6,055 nt of DNA, taken from NCBI GenBank assembly GCA_030608725.1, contig JAUWDP010000075.1:1-6055 (forward strand). The letters run 5' to 3'. The translations under genes were made by a program, and so were the position numbers. This stretch comes from Candidatus Bathyarchaeota archaeon. GTDB lineage: Archaea; Thermoproteota; Bathyarchaeia; TCS64. Below are positions 1 through 5,424 of this stretch, piece after piece. The notes beneath the pieces were generated by a model that saw nothing but the letters and a program-made list of their open reading frames with translations, did not search any database and was not told the DNA's origin. How positions within the stretch are numbered: the stretch's first letter is position 1; every line of letters begins with the position of its first letter.

Positions 1-75
1 CGTTTTTTCCGCAATCTAAGACGTGGACCTATAACTTTTAGATAAAATGGGTTGAGGGGAACGGGTCCGCACTAA
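1..75. other. Gap downstream of kbl at the left edge
   Basis: No ORF is supported. A T6 run at 3-8 could end a rightward transcript entering from the left. On minus, CATTTTATC near 43-51 could be a weak terminator for kbl or a TATA-like box for a leftward gene outside. Neither reading is secure. Confidence 0.25.
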
Positions 76-1272
76 TTATTGAATTATATTCAGCTTCTTC
101 CCTATCTCCTCTAGGGCCTCGATGACCGTATCCAACTCCTCAATCGATAGTTTCGCGCTCATCTGGACCCTGATACGTGCCAAGTCCTTGGCCACCATCG
201 GGAAGACTATCGGTACGACGAAGATGCCTCTCTCGTAGAGCTCGTCGCTCAGCCTCTTCGCCTTGCTGCTCTCCCCCACAATGATGGGTATGATAGGCGT
301 CTGAGAGTTCCCTGTGTTGAAGCCGAGATCCTGTACTGCCTTCTTGAAGTACCCCGTGTTCTCCCACAGGTTAGTCACATGCTGGGGCTCGGTCTCGAGG
401 ACGTCGATCGATGCGATCGTCGCGGCTACGACCGGAGGTGGGTGGGAGGAGCTCAGGAGCCACGTCCGGCTCTTGTTCCACGCGAACTTCACTAGATCCG
501 TGGATCCCGAGATGTGCCCCCCGATTGTGCCAAACGCCTTGCTGAAAGTGCCCATCTCTACATGGACCTTTTTATGGTCAAGTTTGAAGTGGGACACTAT
601 CCCGCGGCCCCCCTCCCCGAGCACTCCCTCCCCATGTGCGTCGTCCACGTACAGCATGGCGCGATGCTCGTCAGCCAGCTTCGCTATCCTGTCGAGGGGG
701 GCTATGTCGCCGTCCATGGAGAAGACGCCATCGGTTATGATGAGTATCCTCCTGTACTCGGGGTCGTGCTTCTCCGCCTCTGAGAGGACTCGGGAGAGGT
801 CCTCCATATCGTTGTGCCTGTATATGGCCCTGTCCGCCCTTGTGAGGCGCACACCGTCTATGATGCTCCCGTGGTTCAGCTCATCGCTCACAATGAGGTC
901 CTCGCCTCCGACGAGCTGCGGTATAAGGCCAGAGTTGACCATGAACCCCGTTGGGTATGTCAGGGAGGCCTCTGCCCCCTTGAACCTCGCCAGCCTCATC
1001 TCCAGCTCGACGTGGAGATCCATGTTTCCGGATATCGGCCGAACGGCACCGGAGCCGACACCATGGCTGCCTATCGCCTTGAGAGCTGCTTCCTTTAACT
1101 TAGGATGGGTGGTGAGTCCGAGATAGTTGTTTGAGCAGAGCACGATGACCTTCTTCCCGTCGACGACCGACAGTGGTTCACTTGGACCGGTTAGGGTTTT
1201 CAGCTTCCAGTCAAGTGCCTTGTCTACCAGGTCGTCGTACTCTTCCTTCAGGAACCTAGTTGGATCCCTCAT
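76..1272 (-). CDS. kbl: Glycine C-acetyltransferase (2-amino-3-ketobutyrate CoA ligase)
   Basis: This PLP enzyme of the alpha-oxoamine synthase family cleaves 2-amino-3-ketobutyrate with CoA to glycine and acetyl-CoA, the second step of threonine breakdown in the cytosol. The 398-residue length matches the family. Visible landmarks are CSNNYLGL (46-53), the glycine-rich GVGSGAVRPISG with following DLHVELE (71-91), LNHGSIIDG (132-140, His134 expected to stack on PLP), VDDAHGEG (209-216, Asp and His near the cofactor) and GTFSKAFGTIGG (241-252), where Lys245 is the expected Schiff-base lysine. The C-terminal domain (about 285-398) is complete. The family also holds 8-amino-7-oxononanoate and 5-aminolevulinate synthases, but the divergent threonine dehydrogenase strongly favours Kbl. 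The ATG at 1272 has no clear Shine-Dalgarno site. A TATA-like CTTTTATC at 1330-1323 predicts a leader of roughly 28 bases. Confidence 0.95.
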   Translation of the reverse strand: MRDPTRFLKEEYDDLVDKALDWKLKTLTGPSEPLSVVDGKKVIVLCSNNYLGLTTHPKLKEAALKAIGSHGVGSGAVRPISGNMDLHVELEMRLARFKGAEASLTYPTGFMVNSGLIPQLVGGEDLIVSDELNHGSIIDGVRLTRADRAIYRHNDMEDLSRVLSEAEKHDPEYRRILIITDGVFSMDGDIAPLDRIAKLADEHRAMLYVDDAHGEGVLGEGGRGIVSHFKLDHKKVHVEMGTFSKAFGTIGGHISGSTDLVKFAWNKSRTWLLSSSHPPPVVAATIASIDVLETEPQHVTNLWENTGYFKKAVQDLGFNTGNSQTPIIPIIVGESSKAKRLSDELYERGIFVVPIVFPMVAKDLARIRVQMSAKLSIEELDTVIEALEEIGKKLNIIQ

Positions 1273-1368
1273 ACCAAATTCACAATTAATTCATCCTGTC
1301 TGACCCTTTTACCTTTTTTGGAGATAAAAGCGTAGTTTCTTATTCTACTACGTCTAAACACAAACGAT
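1273..1368. promoter_or_regulatory. Shared divergent kbl/tdh promoter region
   Basis: This 96-base gap separates two divergent genes of one pathway. The only strong TATA-like element is at 1323-1330: GATAAAAG read on plus, CTTTTATC read on minus. From its centre, a start about 26 bases away falls near 1353 for tdh and near 1300 for kbl, so one AT element may sit in both promoters, or two weak promoters may overlap. Between it and tdh lies a dyad, listed separately. The T-rich stretch at 1307-1319 reads as AAAAAAGGTAAAAGGG on minus and could be a second, weaker box for kbl. Positions are inferred from archaeal promoter spacing only. Confidence 0.5.
1331..1352. promoter_or_regulatory. Inverted repeat in the tdh promoter, candidate operator
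   Basis: CGTAGT (1331-1336) and ACTACG (1347-1352) are perfect 6-bp inverted arms separated by 10 bases. The dyad starts right after the TATA-like box and ends at the predicted tdh transcription start. Binding there would be expected to block tdh transcription. A 6-bp dyad in a short gap can arise by chance, so only the position makes it notable. Confidence 0.35.
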
Positions 1369-2340
1369 TTGACCGTGCCAACGGATGAACGCAGGATTCT
1401 GGTCACAGGCGCCACTGGTCAGATAGGGTCTGAGTTGGTCCCAGAGCTCCGGAGGAGGTACGGCGGCGAGAACGTCGTCATCGGGATCCACAGCAGACCT
1501 CCACGGGGTGACATGGGCTCGGGGCCCTTCGAGAAGATCGATGTGACCAAGAAGGATAAGGTTGAGGGAGTAGTCAAGGAATACGGCATAGACACCATCT
1601 ACCACATGGCTGCTATCTTGTCAGTGGCCGGCGAGGAAAACCCGTGGCTGGCCTGGGATGTCAACGTCAACGGCACCTACAACGTCCTCGAAGTAGCTAG
1701 GGAGAACGGCCTTGACCGGGTTTTCGTTCCCAGCTCCATTGCCGCGTTCGGCCCGGAGACCCCCCGGGAGAGAACTCCACAGGACACGGTGTTGAAGCCA
1801 AGGACAATGTACGGGTTGACCAAGGTTTCCGGAGAGCTCCTGTCTAACTACTATTTCGAGAAGTTTGGCCTCGACGTGAGGGGCGTACGGTATCCAGGGA
1901 TAATCAGCTACAAGACCCCGCCCGGGGGTGGGACGACCGACTACGCGGTCGAGATCTTCCATGAGGCGATAAAGAAGGGCGAGTATACCTGCTTCCTCAG
2001 GGAGGACTCAACCCTACCCATGATGTACATGCCCGACTGTATCAAGTGCACCCTAGATTTGATGGACGCGGACATATCAAGGCTCAGGCATCACGGAGAT
2101 TATAACGTGGCGGCGATCAGCTTCTCCCCAGCTGAGCTGGCTGAGGAGATCAAGAAGCATATCCCTGACTTTGTGATTTCCTATCAACCCGATCATAGGC
2201 AGGCGATAGCTGATTCCTGGCCTAAGACAATTGATGACTCGTCAGCCCGAAGAGAATGGGGTTGGAAGCCGGGCTTCGATCTCGCTTCTATGACAGAGGA
2301 TATGTTGAGGAATCTTAGAGTGATTTTATCCGAAGATTGA
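1369..2340 (+). CDS. tdh: L-threonine 3-dehydrogenase, short-chain (epimerase-like) type
   Basis: The enzyme oxidises L-threonine to 2-amino-3-ketobutyrate with NAD+, feeding Kbl encoded divergently upstream. It belongs to the extended short-chain dehydrogenase (UDP-galactose epimerase-like) form of TDH known from Thermoplasma and several bacteria, not to the zinc alcohol-dehydrogenase form. An N-terminal Rossmann fold begins RILVTGATGQIG with Gly14, Gly17 and Gly20. PSS (121-123) and the catalytic pair Tyr148/Lys152 (MYGLTK) follow. RYPGIISYKTPPGGGTTDY (174-192) and the C-terminal DSWPKTIDDSSARREWGW (282-299) are hallmarks that separate TDH from sugar epimerases. The length of 323 aa is close to usual (about 310-320). 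The start is TTG, since an in-frame stop at 1333 leaves no ATG upstream; GTG at 1375 would shorten it by two residues. No Shine-Dalgarno site is seen. Confidence 0.95.
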   Translation: MTVPTDERRILVTGATGQIGSELVPELRRRYGGENVVIGIHSRPPRGDMGSGPFEKIDVTKKDKVEGVVKEYGIDTIYHMAAILSVAGEENPWLAWDVNVNGTYNVLEVARENGLDRVFVPSSIAAFGPETPRERTPQDTVLKPRTMYGLTKVSGELLSNYYFEKFGLDVRGVRYPGIISYKTPPGGGTTDYAVEIFHEAIKKGEYTCFLREDSTLPMMYMPDCIKCTLDLMDADISRLRHHGDYNVAAISFSPAELAEEIKKHIPDFVISYQPDHRQAIADSWPKTIDDSSARREWGWKPGFDLASMTEDMLRNLRVILSED

Positions 2341-2354
2341 AGCCTTCACTAGTA

Positions 2355-2360
2355 TTTTTT
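2355..2360 (+). terminator. Oligo-T tract after tdh
   Basis: A run of six T begins 15 bases after the tdh stop codon, as expected for intrinsic archaeal termination, which needs a T-run and no strong hairpin. It would separate tdh from the winged-helix gene, which has its own promoter-like sequence immediately after. Confidence 0.45.
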
Positions 2361-2378
2361 CATCGCAGAAAGGAAAAA

Positions 2379-2386
2379 ATTAATAT
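2379..2386 (+). promoter_or_regulatory. TATA-like box of the winged-helix gene
   Basis: ATTAATAT sits behind a purine-rich GGAAAAA stretch that could act as the BRE. The archaeal spacing of about 26 bases predicts transcription starting near 2408, giving a leader of about 31 bases before ATG 2440. Confidence 0.4.
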
Positions 2387-2406
2387 TCAGGAAATATCTG
2401 AATATT
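2382..2406. promoter_or_regulatory. Perfect 9-bp inverted repeat, candidate operator of the winged-helix gene
   Basis: AATATTCAG (2382-2390) and CTGAATATT (2398-2406) are exact reverse complements around the 7-base spacer GAAATAT. The arm and spacer sizes suit a dimeric winged-helix protein. The dyad begins inside the TATA-like box and ends at the predicted transcription start of a gene for a likely DNA-binding protein, which is the classic layout for autorepression. The binding itself is inferred. Confidence 0.55.
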
Positions 2407-2427
2407 GAATTGGAGTCATTTGGGCTC

Positions 2428-2432
2428 AGAGG
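2428..2432 (+). promoter_or_regulatory. Shine-Dalgarno-like site deciding the start at 2440
   Basis: AGAGG lies 7 bases ahead of ATG 2440. It is one of the few plausible ribosome-binding sites in the window, and it favours this ATG over the in-frame TTG at 2410, which has no such site. Confidence 0.45.
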
Positions 2433-2439
2433 ATGCGTA

Positions 2440-3150
2440 ATGATGCAGGGACTAGACCCGAAACTCTTTGATCGGCTGTTTGAGAGGGCGTACAAACCCT
2501 TCAGGAGTCGGAATGCCCGGACTTTGTTCAACATCTTCATTGTAGAGAAGGAAAAAGAATACCTGACAACACTGGACATCCAGACCCACTTAGACAAAAT
2601 GGGAATAGACCTCTCAAAGAAGGAGATAAACGCATGGCTGCGCTCCCTCCAGGAGGCAGACCTGATAACAAAGGAGCAGAAGCGGGGCAAGCCCACAACG
2701 TTAGCCTACGACGACAAGTACACATTCGACATGTGGAGCCTCACCGAGACAGGTGTGAACGTCTCTGAAGATCTCAGGGAGCTGATGTCGGGAACTATAA
2801 GCGGTGAGCAGTACAACGATAATCTAAGCGTTGATGATCGCGCCGTGACCGATGCAGCTGCACCTTTACAGGATGAGGGTTCCCTCCGAGCATCATTTCT
2901 CCAGAGCCTACTCCTATCTGAACTACGACGATCCAAAGGGAATTTGCGGAGGAACGAATTGTTGAAGAAACTGATCCCTGGGGATGCAGAGTTAGATTAT
3001 GCGTTGTCAGCGCTAATTGAACGGGGTTTAATCGATGTCAAGAAGAAAAAAGACAGCGGGTTCTTGACACGTGTCCTAGTTACTCTTGGTCTCAAGCCTG
3101 AAGACAGGGAAGTTCATCTAACTGAAAAGAGGCATCTACTGCCAGAATAA
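2440..3150 (+). CDS. Unassigned protein with two winged-helix-like segments, probable transcription regulator
   Basis: I do not recognise a named family. From ATG 2440 the product is 236 aa (246 aa if the in-frame TTG at 2410 is used). Residues about 27-108 (SRNARTLFNIFI to LMSG) look like a winged helix: a helix, a recognition-helix region (LTTLDIQTHLDKMGIDLSKK, then EINAWLRSLQEADLI), and a KRGKPTTLAY wing ending in a strand and TETGV. An acidic, probably flexible linker (about 119-146) follows. Residues about 149-230 form a second, more diverged helix-turn-helix: LLSELRRSKGNLRRNELLKKLI, then ALSALIERGLIDVKKKK with a basic wing, ending near LTEK. No membrane segment or signal peptide is seen. 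The dyad over its promoter suggests autoregulation. Lying between threonine breakdown and ilvD, it could sense amino-acid status, but no ligand domain is visible. A structural or RNA-polymerase-associated role is possible too. Confidence 0.8.
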   Translation: MMQGLDPKLFDRLFERAYKPFRSRNARTLFNIFIVEKEKEYLTTLDIQTHLDKMGIDLSKKEINAWLRSLQEADLITKEQKRGKPTTLAYDDKYTFDMWSLTETGVNVSEDLRELMSGTISGEQYNDNLSVDDRAVTDAAAPLQDEGSLRASFLQSLLLSELRRSKGNLRRNELLKKLIPGDAELDYALSALIERGLIDVKKKKDSGFLTRVLVTLGLKPEDREVHLTEKRHLLPE

Positions 3151-3161
3151 CCATAACCCAC

Positions 3162-3166
3162 TTTTT
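3162..3166 (+). terminator. T-tract after the winged-helix gene
   Basis: Five T start 11 bases after the stop codon, and a second T5 lies at 3228-3232. Both fall in the 121-base gap where this gene and ilvD converge. No strong hairpin precedes either, which is normal for archaeal termination. Confidence 0.35.
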
Positions 3167-3271
3167 CCTTGAAACCTGCTTGTATCGTCCCTGTTCTCTT
3201 CGCAATTTCGAATTGTAGAGCTAGACCTTTTTCGCCTTAAAATTAAGATCAGAGAGTAGTAGAAAGAGTGG

Positions 3272-5008
3272 TTACACCCTCTTGAAGACTGCGCCTTTGT
3301 CCGCTGAAGACACTAGGAACGCATACCTCGCGAGGTACCCTTTTTTCACCCTCGGCTCCGGTGGGGTCCAGGCCTTCCTGCGCCTCTCCATCTCGTCTTC
3401 ACCGACATCTAGATCGAGCCTCCTGTTGGGGACGTCGATGACTATTTTGTCTCCGTCCTCCACCAACGCTATGGGTCCCCCCGCTGACGCCTCAGGGGAT
3501 ATGTGCCCTATGCACGGGCCCCTCGTGGCTCCGGAGAATCTACCGTCCGTGATCAGGGCCACCTCCTCCTCCAGTCCGTAGCCGACGACGGCGCTCGTGG
3601 CGGTGAGCATCTCCCTCATGCCGGGTCCTCCCTTCGGCCCCTCGTACCTGATGACTATGATGCTCCCGGGCCCTATCTCACCCCGGTGGAGGGCCTCAAC
3701 TGCGTCCTCCTCCCTGTCGTAGACCTTTGCGGTTCCGACGACGTTCATCATCTTGGGGCTCATAGCGGCGATCTTGGCCACACAGGCGTCCGGTGCCAAG
3801 CTCCCTCGGAGGACGGCTATACCTCCCTCTTTATGGATAGGGTTCATTAGCGGGCGGATCACTTCTCGGTTATAGACCTCAACATCTGCGAGGCTCTCCC
3901 CCAGAGAGATCCCCGCCACAGTGATGACGTCCGTGTTAATGAGGTCCCTTATGGTCTTCTGCACCGTTGGGATGCCCCCTGCGTCATGCAGGTCATTGAT
4001 CTTCCATGGACCAGCTGGCGCCATGTTGCATATGTGAGGCGTCTTTCGGCTGATCTCGTCGAACAAACCCAGGTCGAGGTCGAACTCCAGCTCATGTGCG
4101 ATGGCTGTGAGGTGTAGCACCGTGTTGGTGGAGCCTCCCAGGGCCATGTCCATTGCGATCGCGTTCATGAACGCCTTCTCAGTCATGATGCTGCTGGGCG
4201 TCAGCCCGAGCTTGAGGAGGGTCATTATCTGCCGGCCTGTCTCCAGGGCCATTCGCATCCTCGTTGCCCCGACTGGTGGAGCCGTCGCCATGTACGGAAG
4301 GGTCATCCCTATGGCCTCCATGAGGCACTGCATCGAGTTCGCCGTGAACATCCCAGCGCATGCTCCGGCGCTCCCGCAGCAGATGTCCTCCAGGTAGGCC
4401 GCCTCCTCGACGCTTATCTCCCCCGACTTGACCAGACTCGGGACCATGAATAGCTCCTGGACGGTTATCGTCTGATCCTTGAACTTCCCCCAAGCCGGGC
4501 AGCCGGGCTCCATCGGGCCGCCCAGGCAGAAGATCGTGGGTATGTCAAGGCGGGCCGCAGCCATCATCATTCCTGGGTCTATCTTGTCACATGTCGTCAA
4601 GCAGACCATGGCGTCGAATCCGTGGGACTCCACCATGACCTCCACCGAGTCAGCGATGAGCTCCCGGCTGGGAAGGCTCATCCTCATCCCCTCGTGGCCC
4701 ATGGCTATGCCGTCACAGACGCCGATAGTGTTGAACTCAAGGGGCGTACCCCCGGCCTGGGAGACGCCCTTCTTGACCTGGTCCGCCAGCTTGTCGAGGT
4801 GGATGTGGCCAGGCACGATCTCGTTCCATGAGTTCACTATGGCGATCAGGGGCTTCTTCAGGTCCTCATCGGTGAGCCCCACGCCTTTGTACAGTGAGCG
4901 GTGCACTGATCGTTCTATCCCATCGAGGACCTTCGAGCTCCTGCGTCTCATAGAGAGGTCTTCAGGTTCTTCACGCTGTTTATCACGGAGTAAAGAGACG
5001 GAGTCCAT
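3272..5008 (-). CDS. ilvD: Dihydroxy-acid dehydratase (valine, leucine and isoleucine synthesis)
   Basis: This Fe-S enzyme of the IlvD/Edd family dehydrates 2,3-dihydroxy-3-methylacids to branched 2-oxoacids. Numbers here count from TTG 5041, so subtract 11 for ATG 5008. [12 protein letters not shown] (108-119) gives Mg ligand Asp110. TTCDKIDPG (149-157) gives cluster Cys151, Asp152 and the expected carboxylated Lys153. [12 protein letters not shown] (226-237) gives cluster Cys228. [11 protein letters not shown] (468-478) gives Glu477, and TDGRFSG (498-504) gives Ser503, the expected base. The 110-151 and 477-503 spacings match my recollection of the E. coli enzyme. The segment [11 protein letters not shown] has Gly where [2Fe-2S] plant and mycobacterial enzymes have Cys, resembling the oxygen-labile E. 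coli type. A sugar-acid dehydratase is less likely. The start is uncertain: TTG 5041 (589 aa), ATG 5008 (578 aa, fits a leaderless transcript) or ATG 4951 (559 aa, closest to usual archaeal length). Confidence 0.92.
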   Translation of the reverse strand: MDSVSLLRDKQREEPEDLSMRRRSSKVLDGIERSVHRSLYKGVGLTDEDLKKPLIAIVNSWNEIVPGHIHLDKLADQVKKGVSQAGGTPLEFNTIGVCDGIAMGHEGMRMSLPSRELIADSVEVMVESHGFDAMVCLTTCDKIDPGMMMAAARLDIPTIFCLGGPMEPGCPAWGKFKDQTITVQELFMVPSLVKSGEISVEEAAYLEDICCGSAGACAGMFTANSMQCLMEAIGMTLPYMATAPPVGATRMRMALETGRQIMTLLKLGLTPSSIMTEKAFMNAIAMDMALGGSTNTVLHLTAIAHELEFDLDLGLFDEISRKTPHICNMAPAGPWKINDLHDAGGIPTVQKTIRDLINTDVITVAGISLGESLADVEVYNREVIRPLMNPIHKEGGIAVLRGSLAPDACVAKIAAMSPKMMNVVGTAKVYDREEDAVEALHRGEIGPGSIIVIRYEGPKGGPGMREMLTATSAVVGYGLEEEVALITDGRFSGATRGPCIGHISPEASAGGPIALVEDGDKIVIDVPNRRLDLDVGEDEMERRRKAWTPPEPRVKKGYLARYAFLVSSADKGAVFKRV

Positions 5009-5061
5009 AGAGAATGAGGGATCGACCCCCTTTTTAAACAATATAGCTCGACGCTATCCAT
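4948..5061 (-). other. Possible 37-codon upstream reading frame overlapping the internal ilvD start
   Basis: An ATG at 5061-5059 opens a frame of 37 codons, shifted from ilvD, that ends at TGA 4950-4948. That stop overlaps the in-frame ilvD ATG at 4951-4949 as ATGA, the usual geometry of translational coupling. Eleven of the 37 residues are Val, Leu or Ile, a composition that recalls bacterial ilv leader peptides. The ATG lies near the start predicted from the TATA-like box at 5088-5080. However, if translation starts at 5008 or 5041, this frame is only a shadow of the ilvD N-terminus. Chance is a serious alternative. Confidence 0.25.
5031..5038 (-). promoter_or_regulatory. TATA-like box for ilvD, proximal
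   Basis: On the minus strand TTTAAAAA at 5038-5031 is centred about 26 bases before ATG 5008, exactly where a leaderless archaeal transcript would begin. If real, the upstream TTG at 5041 lies inside the promoter and cannot be the start. Confidence 0.4.
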
Positions 5062-5079
5062 CGGGATCCCCCTTACGTG

Positions 5080-5088
5080 TTATAAATT
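5080..5088 (-). promoter_or_regulatory. TATA-like box for ilvD, distal
   Basis: On the minus strand AATTTATAA at 5088-5080 is the best TATA match upstream of ilvD. It predicts transcription from about 5057, giving a leader of about 49 bases to ATG 5008 or about 106 to ATG 4951. Its plus-strand reading, TTATAAATT, could equally serve rightward transcription into the long gap. Confidence 0.4.
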
Positions 5089-5139
5089 GTATGTGTATGG
5101 ACCGGAATAGGTTTTTCATGGAAATAAGACGACCGTAAC

Positions 5140-5153
5140 CCCCCCTTGGGGGG
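5140..5153. repeat. C6/G6 inverted repeat (short hairpin)
   Basis: Six C, TT, then six G form a near-perfect self-complementary 14-mer (seven C in total from 5139). As RNA it would fold as a very GC-strong stem with a 2-4 base loop. It stands out in AT-rich surroundings. No T-tract follows it on plus, so an intrinsic terminator is not supported. Confidence 0.5.
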
Positions 5154-5224
5154 TATGGATGTGATTCGCGTCCCAAAGTTCGAAGGTACATTATCTATAA
5201 GGCCTAGAAGATCCGACCTGGAGA

Positions 5225-5242
5225 TTAACATAATTATGTAAA
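5225..5242. promoter_or_regulatory. 18-bp near-perfect palindrome, candidate operator
   Basis: The core ACATAATTATGT (5228-5239) is an exact 12-bp palindrome. Adding three bases each side keeps eight of nine pairs. It lies about 60 bases upstream of the first TATA-like box before the methyltransferase gene, in the zone where archaeal regulators often bind. Confidence 0.45.
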
Positions 5243-5280
5243 AAGCTCCTAACTAGTATCCCCCTATTTTACATTATTAT
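5230..5280. repeat. 14-bp inverted repeat with 23-base spacer
   Basis: ATAATTATGTAAAA (5230-5243) and TTTTACATTATTAT (5267-5280) are reverse complements at 13 of 14 positions. The left arm is half of the palindrome at 5225-5242, so the same sequence word occurs three times in alternating orientation. This suits repeated binding sites for one protein, or a long RNA stem. AT richness raises the chance background. Confidence 0.45.
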
Positions 5281-5297
5281 TTTCTTCTGCTCATTCA

Positions 5298-5305
5298 GAT
5301 AAAAA
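5298..5305 (+). promoter_or_regulatory. TATA-like box upstream of ATG 5326
   Basis: GATAAAAA is centred 24-25 bases before ATG 5326, the first possible start of the methyltransferase frame. A GGAG at 5313-5316 also precedes that ATG by 9 bases. Transcription from here would cover both dyads at 5322-5391, either as leader or as coding sequence. Confidence 0.35.
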
Positions 5306-5321
5306 CAGTCGTCGGAGCAAG

Positions 5322-5338
5322 GGACATGTTTTATGTCC
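5322..5338 (+). repeat. 6-bp inverted repeat around ATG 5326
   Basis: GGACAT (5322-5327) and ATGTCC (5333-5338) are exact inverted arms with a 5-base loop, GTTTT. In RNA the hairpin would hide ATG 5326, which argues against efficient initiation there or suggests that it is controlled. Confidence 0.4.
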
Positions 5339-5367
5339 ATGTGCTCTTTTGCCCCAACAAGCCATGC

Positions 5368-5391
5368 TTTGTCTCCTGTATTAGAGACAAA
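5368..5391 (+). repeat. 8-bp perfect inverted repeat ahead of the methyltransferase
   Basis: TTTGTCTC (5368-5375) and GAGACAAA (5384-5391) are exact reverse complements around the 8-base CTGTATTA. The dyad lies immediately upstream of the TATA-like GATAAAT, so it could be an operator or an RNA hairpin. A dyad this clean supports reading 5326-5424 as regulatory DNA rather than coding sequence. Confidence 0.5.
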
Positions 5392-5396
5392 AGAGG

Positions 5397-5403
5397 GATA
5401 AAT
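5397..5403 (+). promoter_or_regulatory. TATA-like box placing the start at ATG 5425
   Basis: GATAAAT is centred 25 bases before ATG 5425, which fits a leaderless transcript. No Shine-Dalgarno site precedes this ATG. Confidence 0.4.
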
Positions 5404-5424
5404 GGGGTAGATTCATCTAATCTG

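Larger units (their letters stand above)
5042..5424. other. Long divergent intergenic region with several dyads
   Basis: About 380-416 bases separate the divergent ilvD and methyltransferase genes, depending on the ilvD start, against 96-121 for the other gaps. I find no tRNA, rRNA, convincing C/D-box RNA or conserved-looking ORF here; the longest plus frame ending at 5138 is mainly antisense to ilvD. It contains ilvD TATA-like boxes on the left, a C/G hairpin (5140-5153), an 18-bp near-palindrome with a matching inverted half (5225-5280), two further dyads (5322-5338, 5368-5391) and TATA-like boxes at 5298-5305 and 5397-5403. Confidence 0.6.

Noticed and set aside
25..68. GGACC and GGTCC arms flanking 34 bases left of kbl
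   Set aside because: Five-bp arms with a long spacer and no following T-run do not support a hairpin terminator.
314..1126. 270-codon plus-strand open frame
   Set aside because: It is antisense to kbl, whose catalytic motifs are all intact. Its translation is Ser/Pro/Arg-rich with no recognisable domain, typical of a shadow of a GC-rich gene.
2349..2936. Two minus-strand frames opposite the winged-helix gene
   Set aside because: Both lie opposite a gene with a convincing start, ribosome site and domain pattern. Their translations are low-complexity Ser/Arg/Phe-rich.
3203..3247. Small dyads CAATT-N3-AATTG and CTTAA-N2-TTAAG in the convergent gap
   Set aside because: The arms are only 5 bp of AT-rich sequence, easily expected by chance. 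They add nothing beyond the T-tracts as terminator evidence.
5018..5070. Apparent duplication: GATCCC followed by ATG encoding MDSV occurs twice upstream of and within the ilvD N-terminus
   Set aside because: The matching words are short, the spacing between GATCCC and ATG differs, and the two ATGs are in different frames. Chance is more likely than a true duplication.
4479..5138. 219-codon plus-strand open frame running into the ilvD upstream region
   Set aside because: Most of it is antisense to ilvD, and the translation lacks domain character. The last 16 codons in the gap are not enough to support a gene.
5170..5190. TTCGAA resembling a tRNA T-loop
   Set aside because: The flanking five-base segments do not pair, and there is no acceptor stem, D-arm or anticodon arm at suitable distance on either strand.
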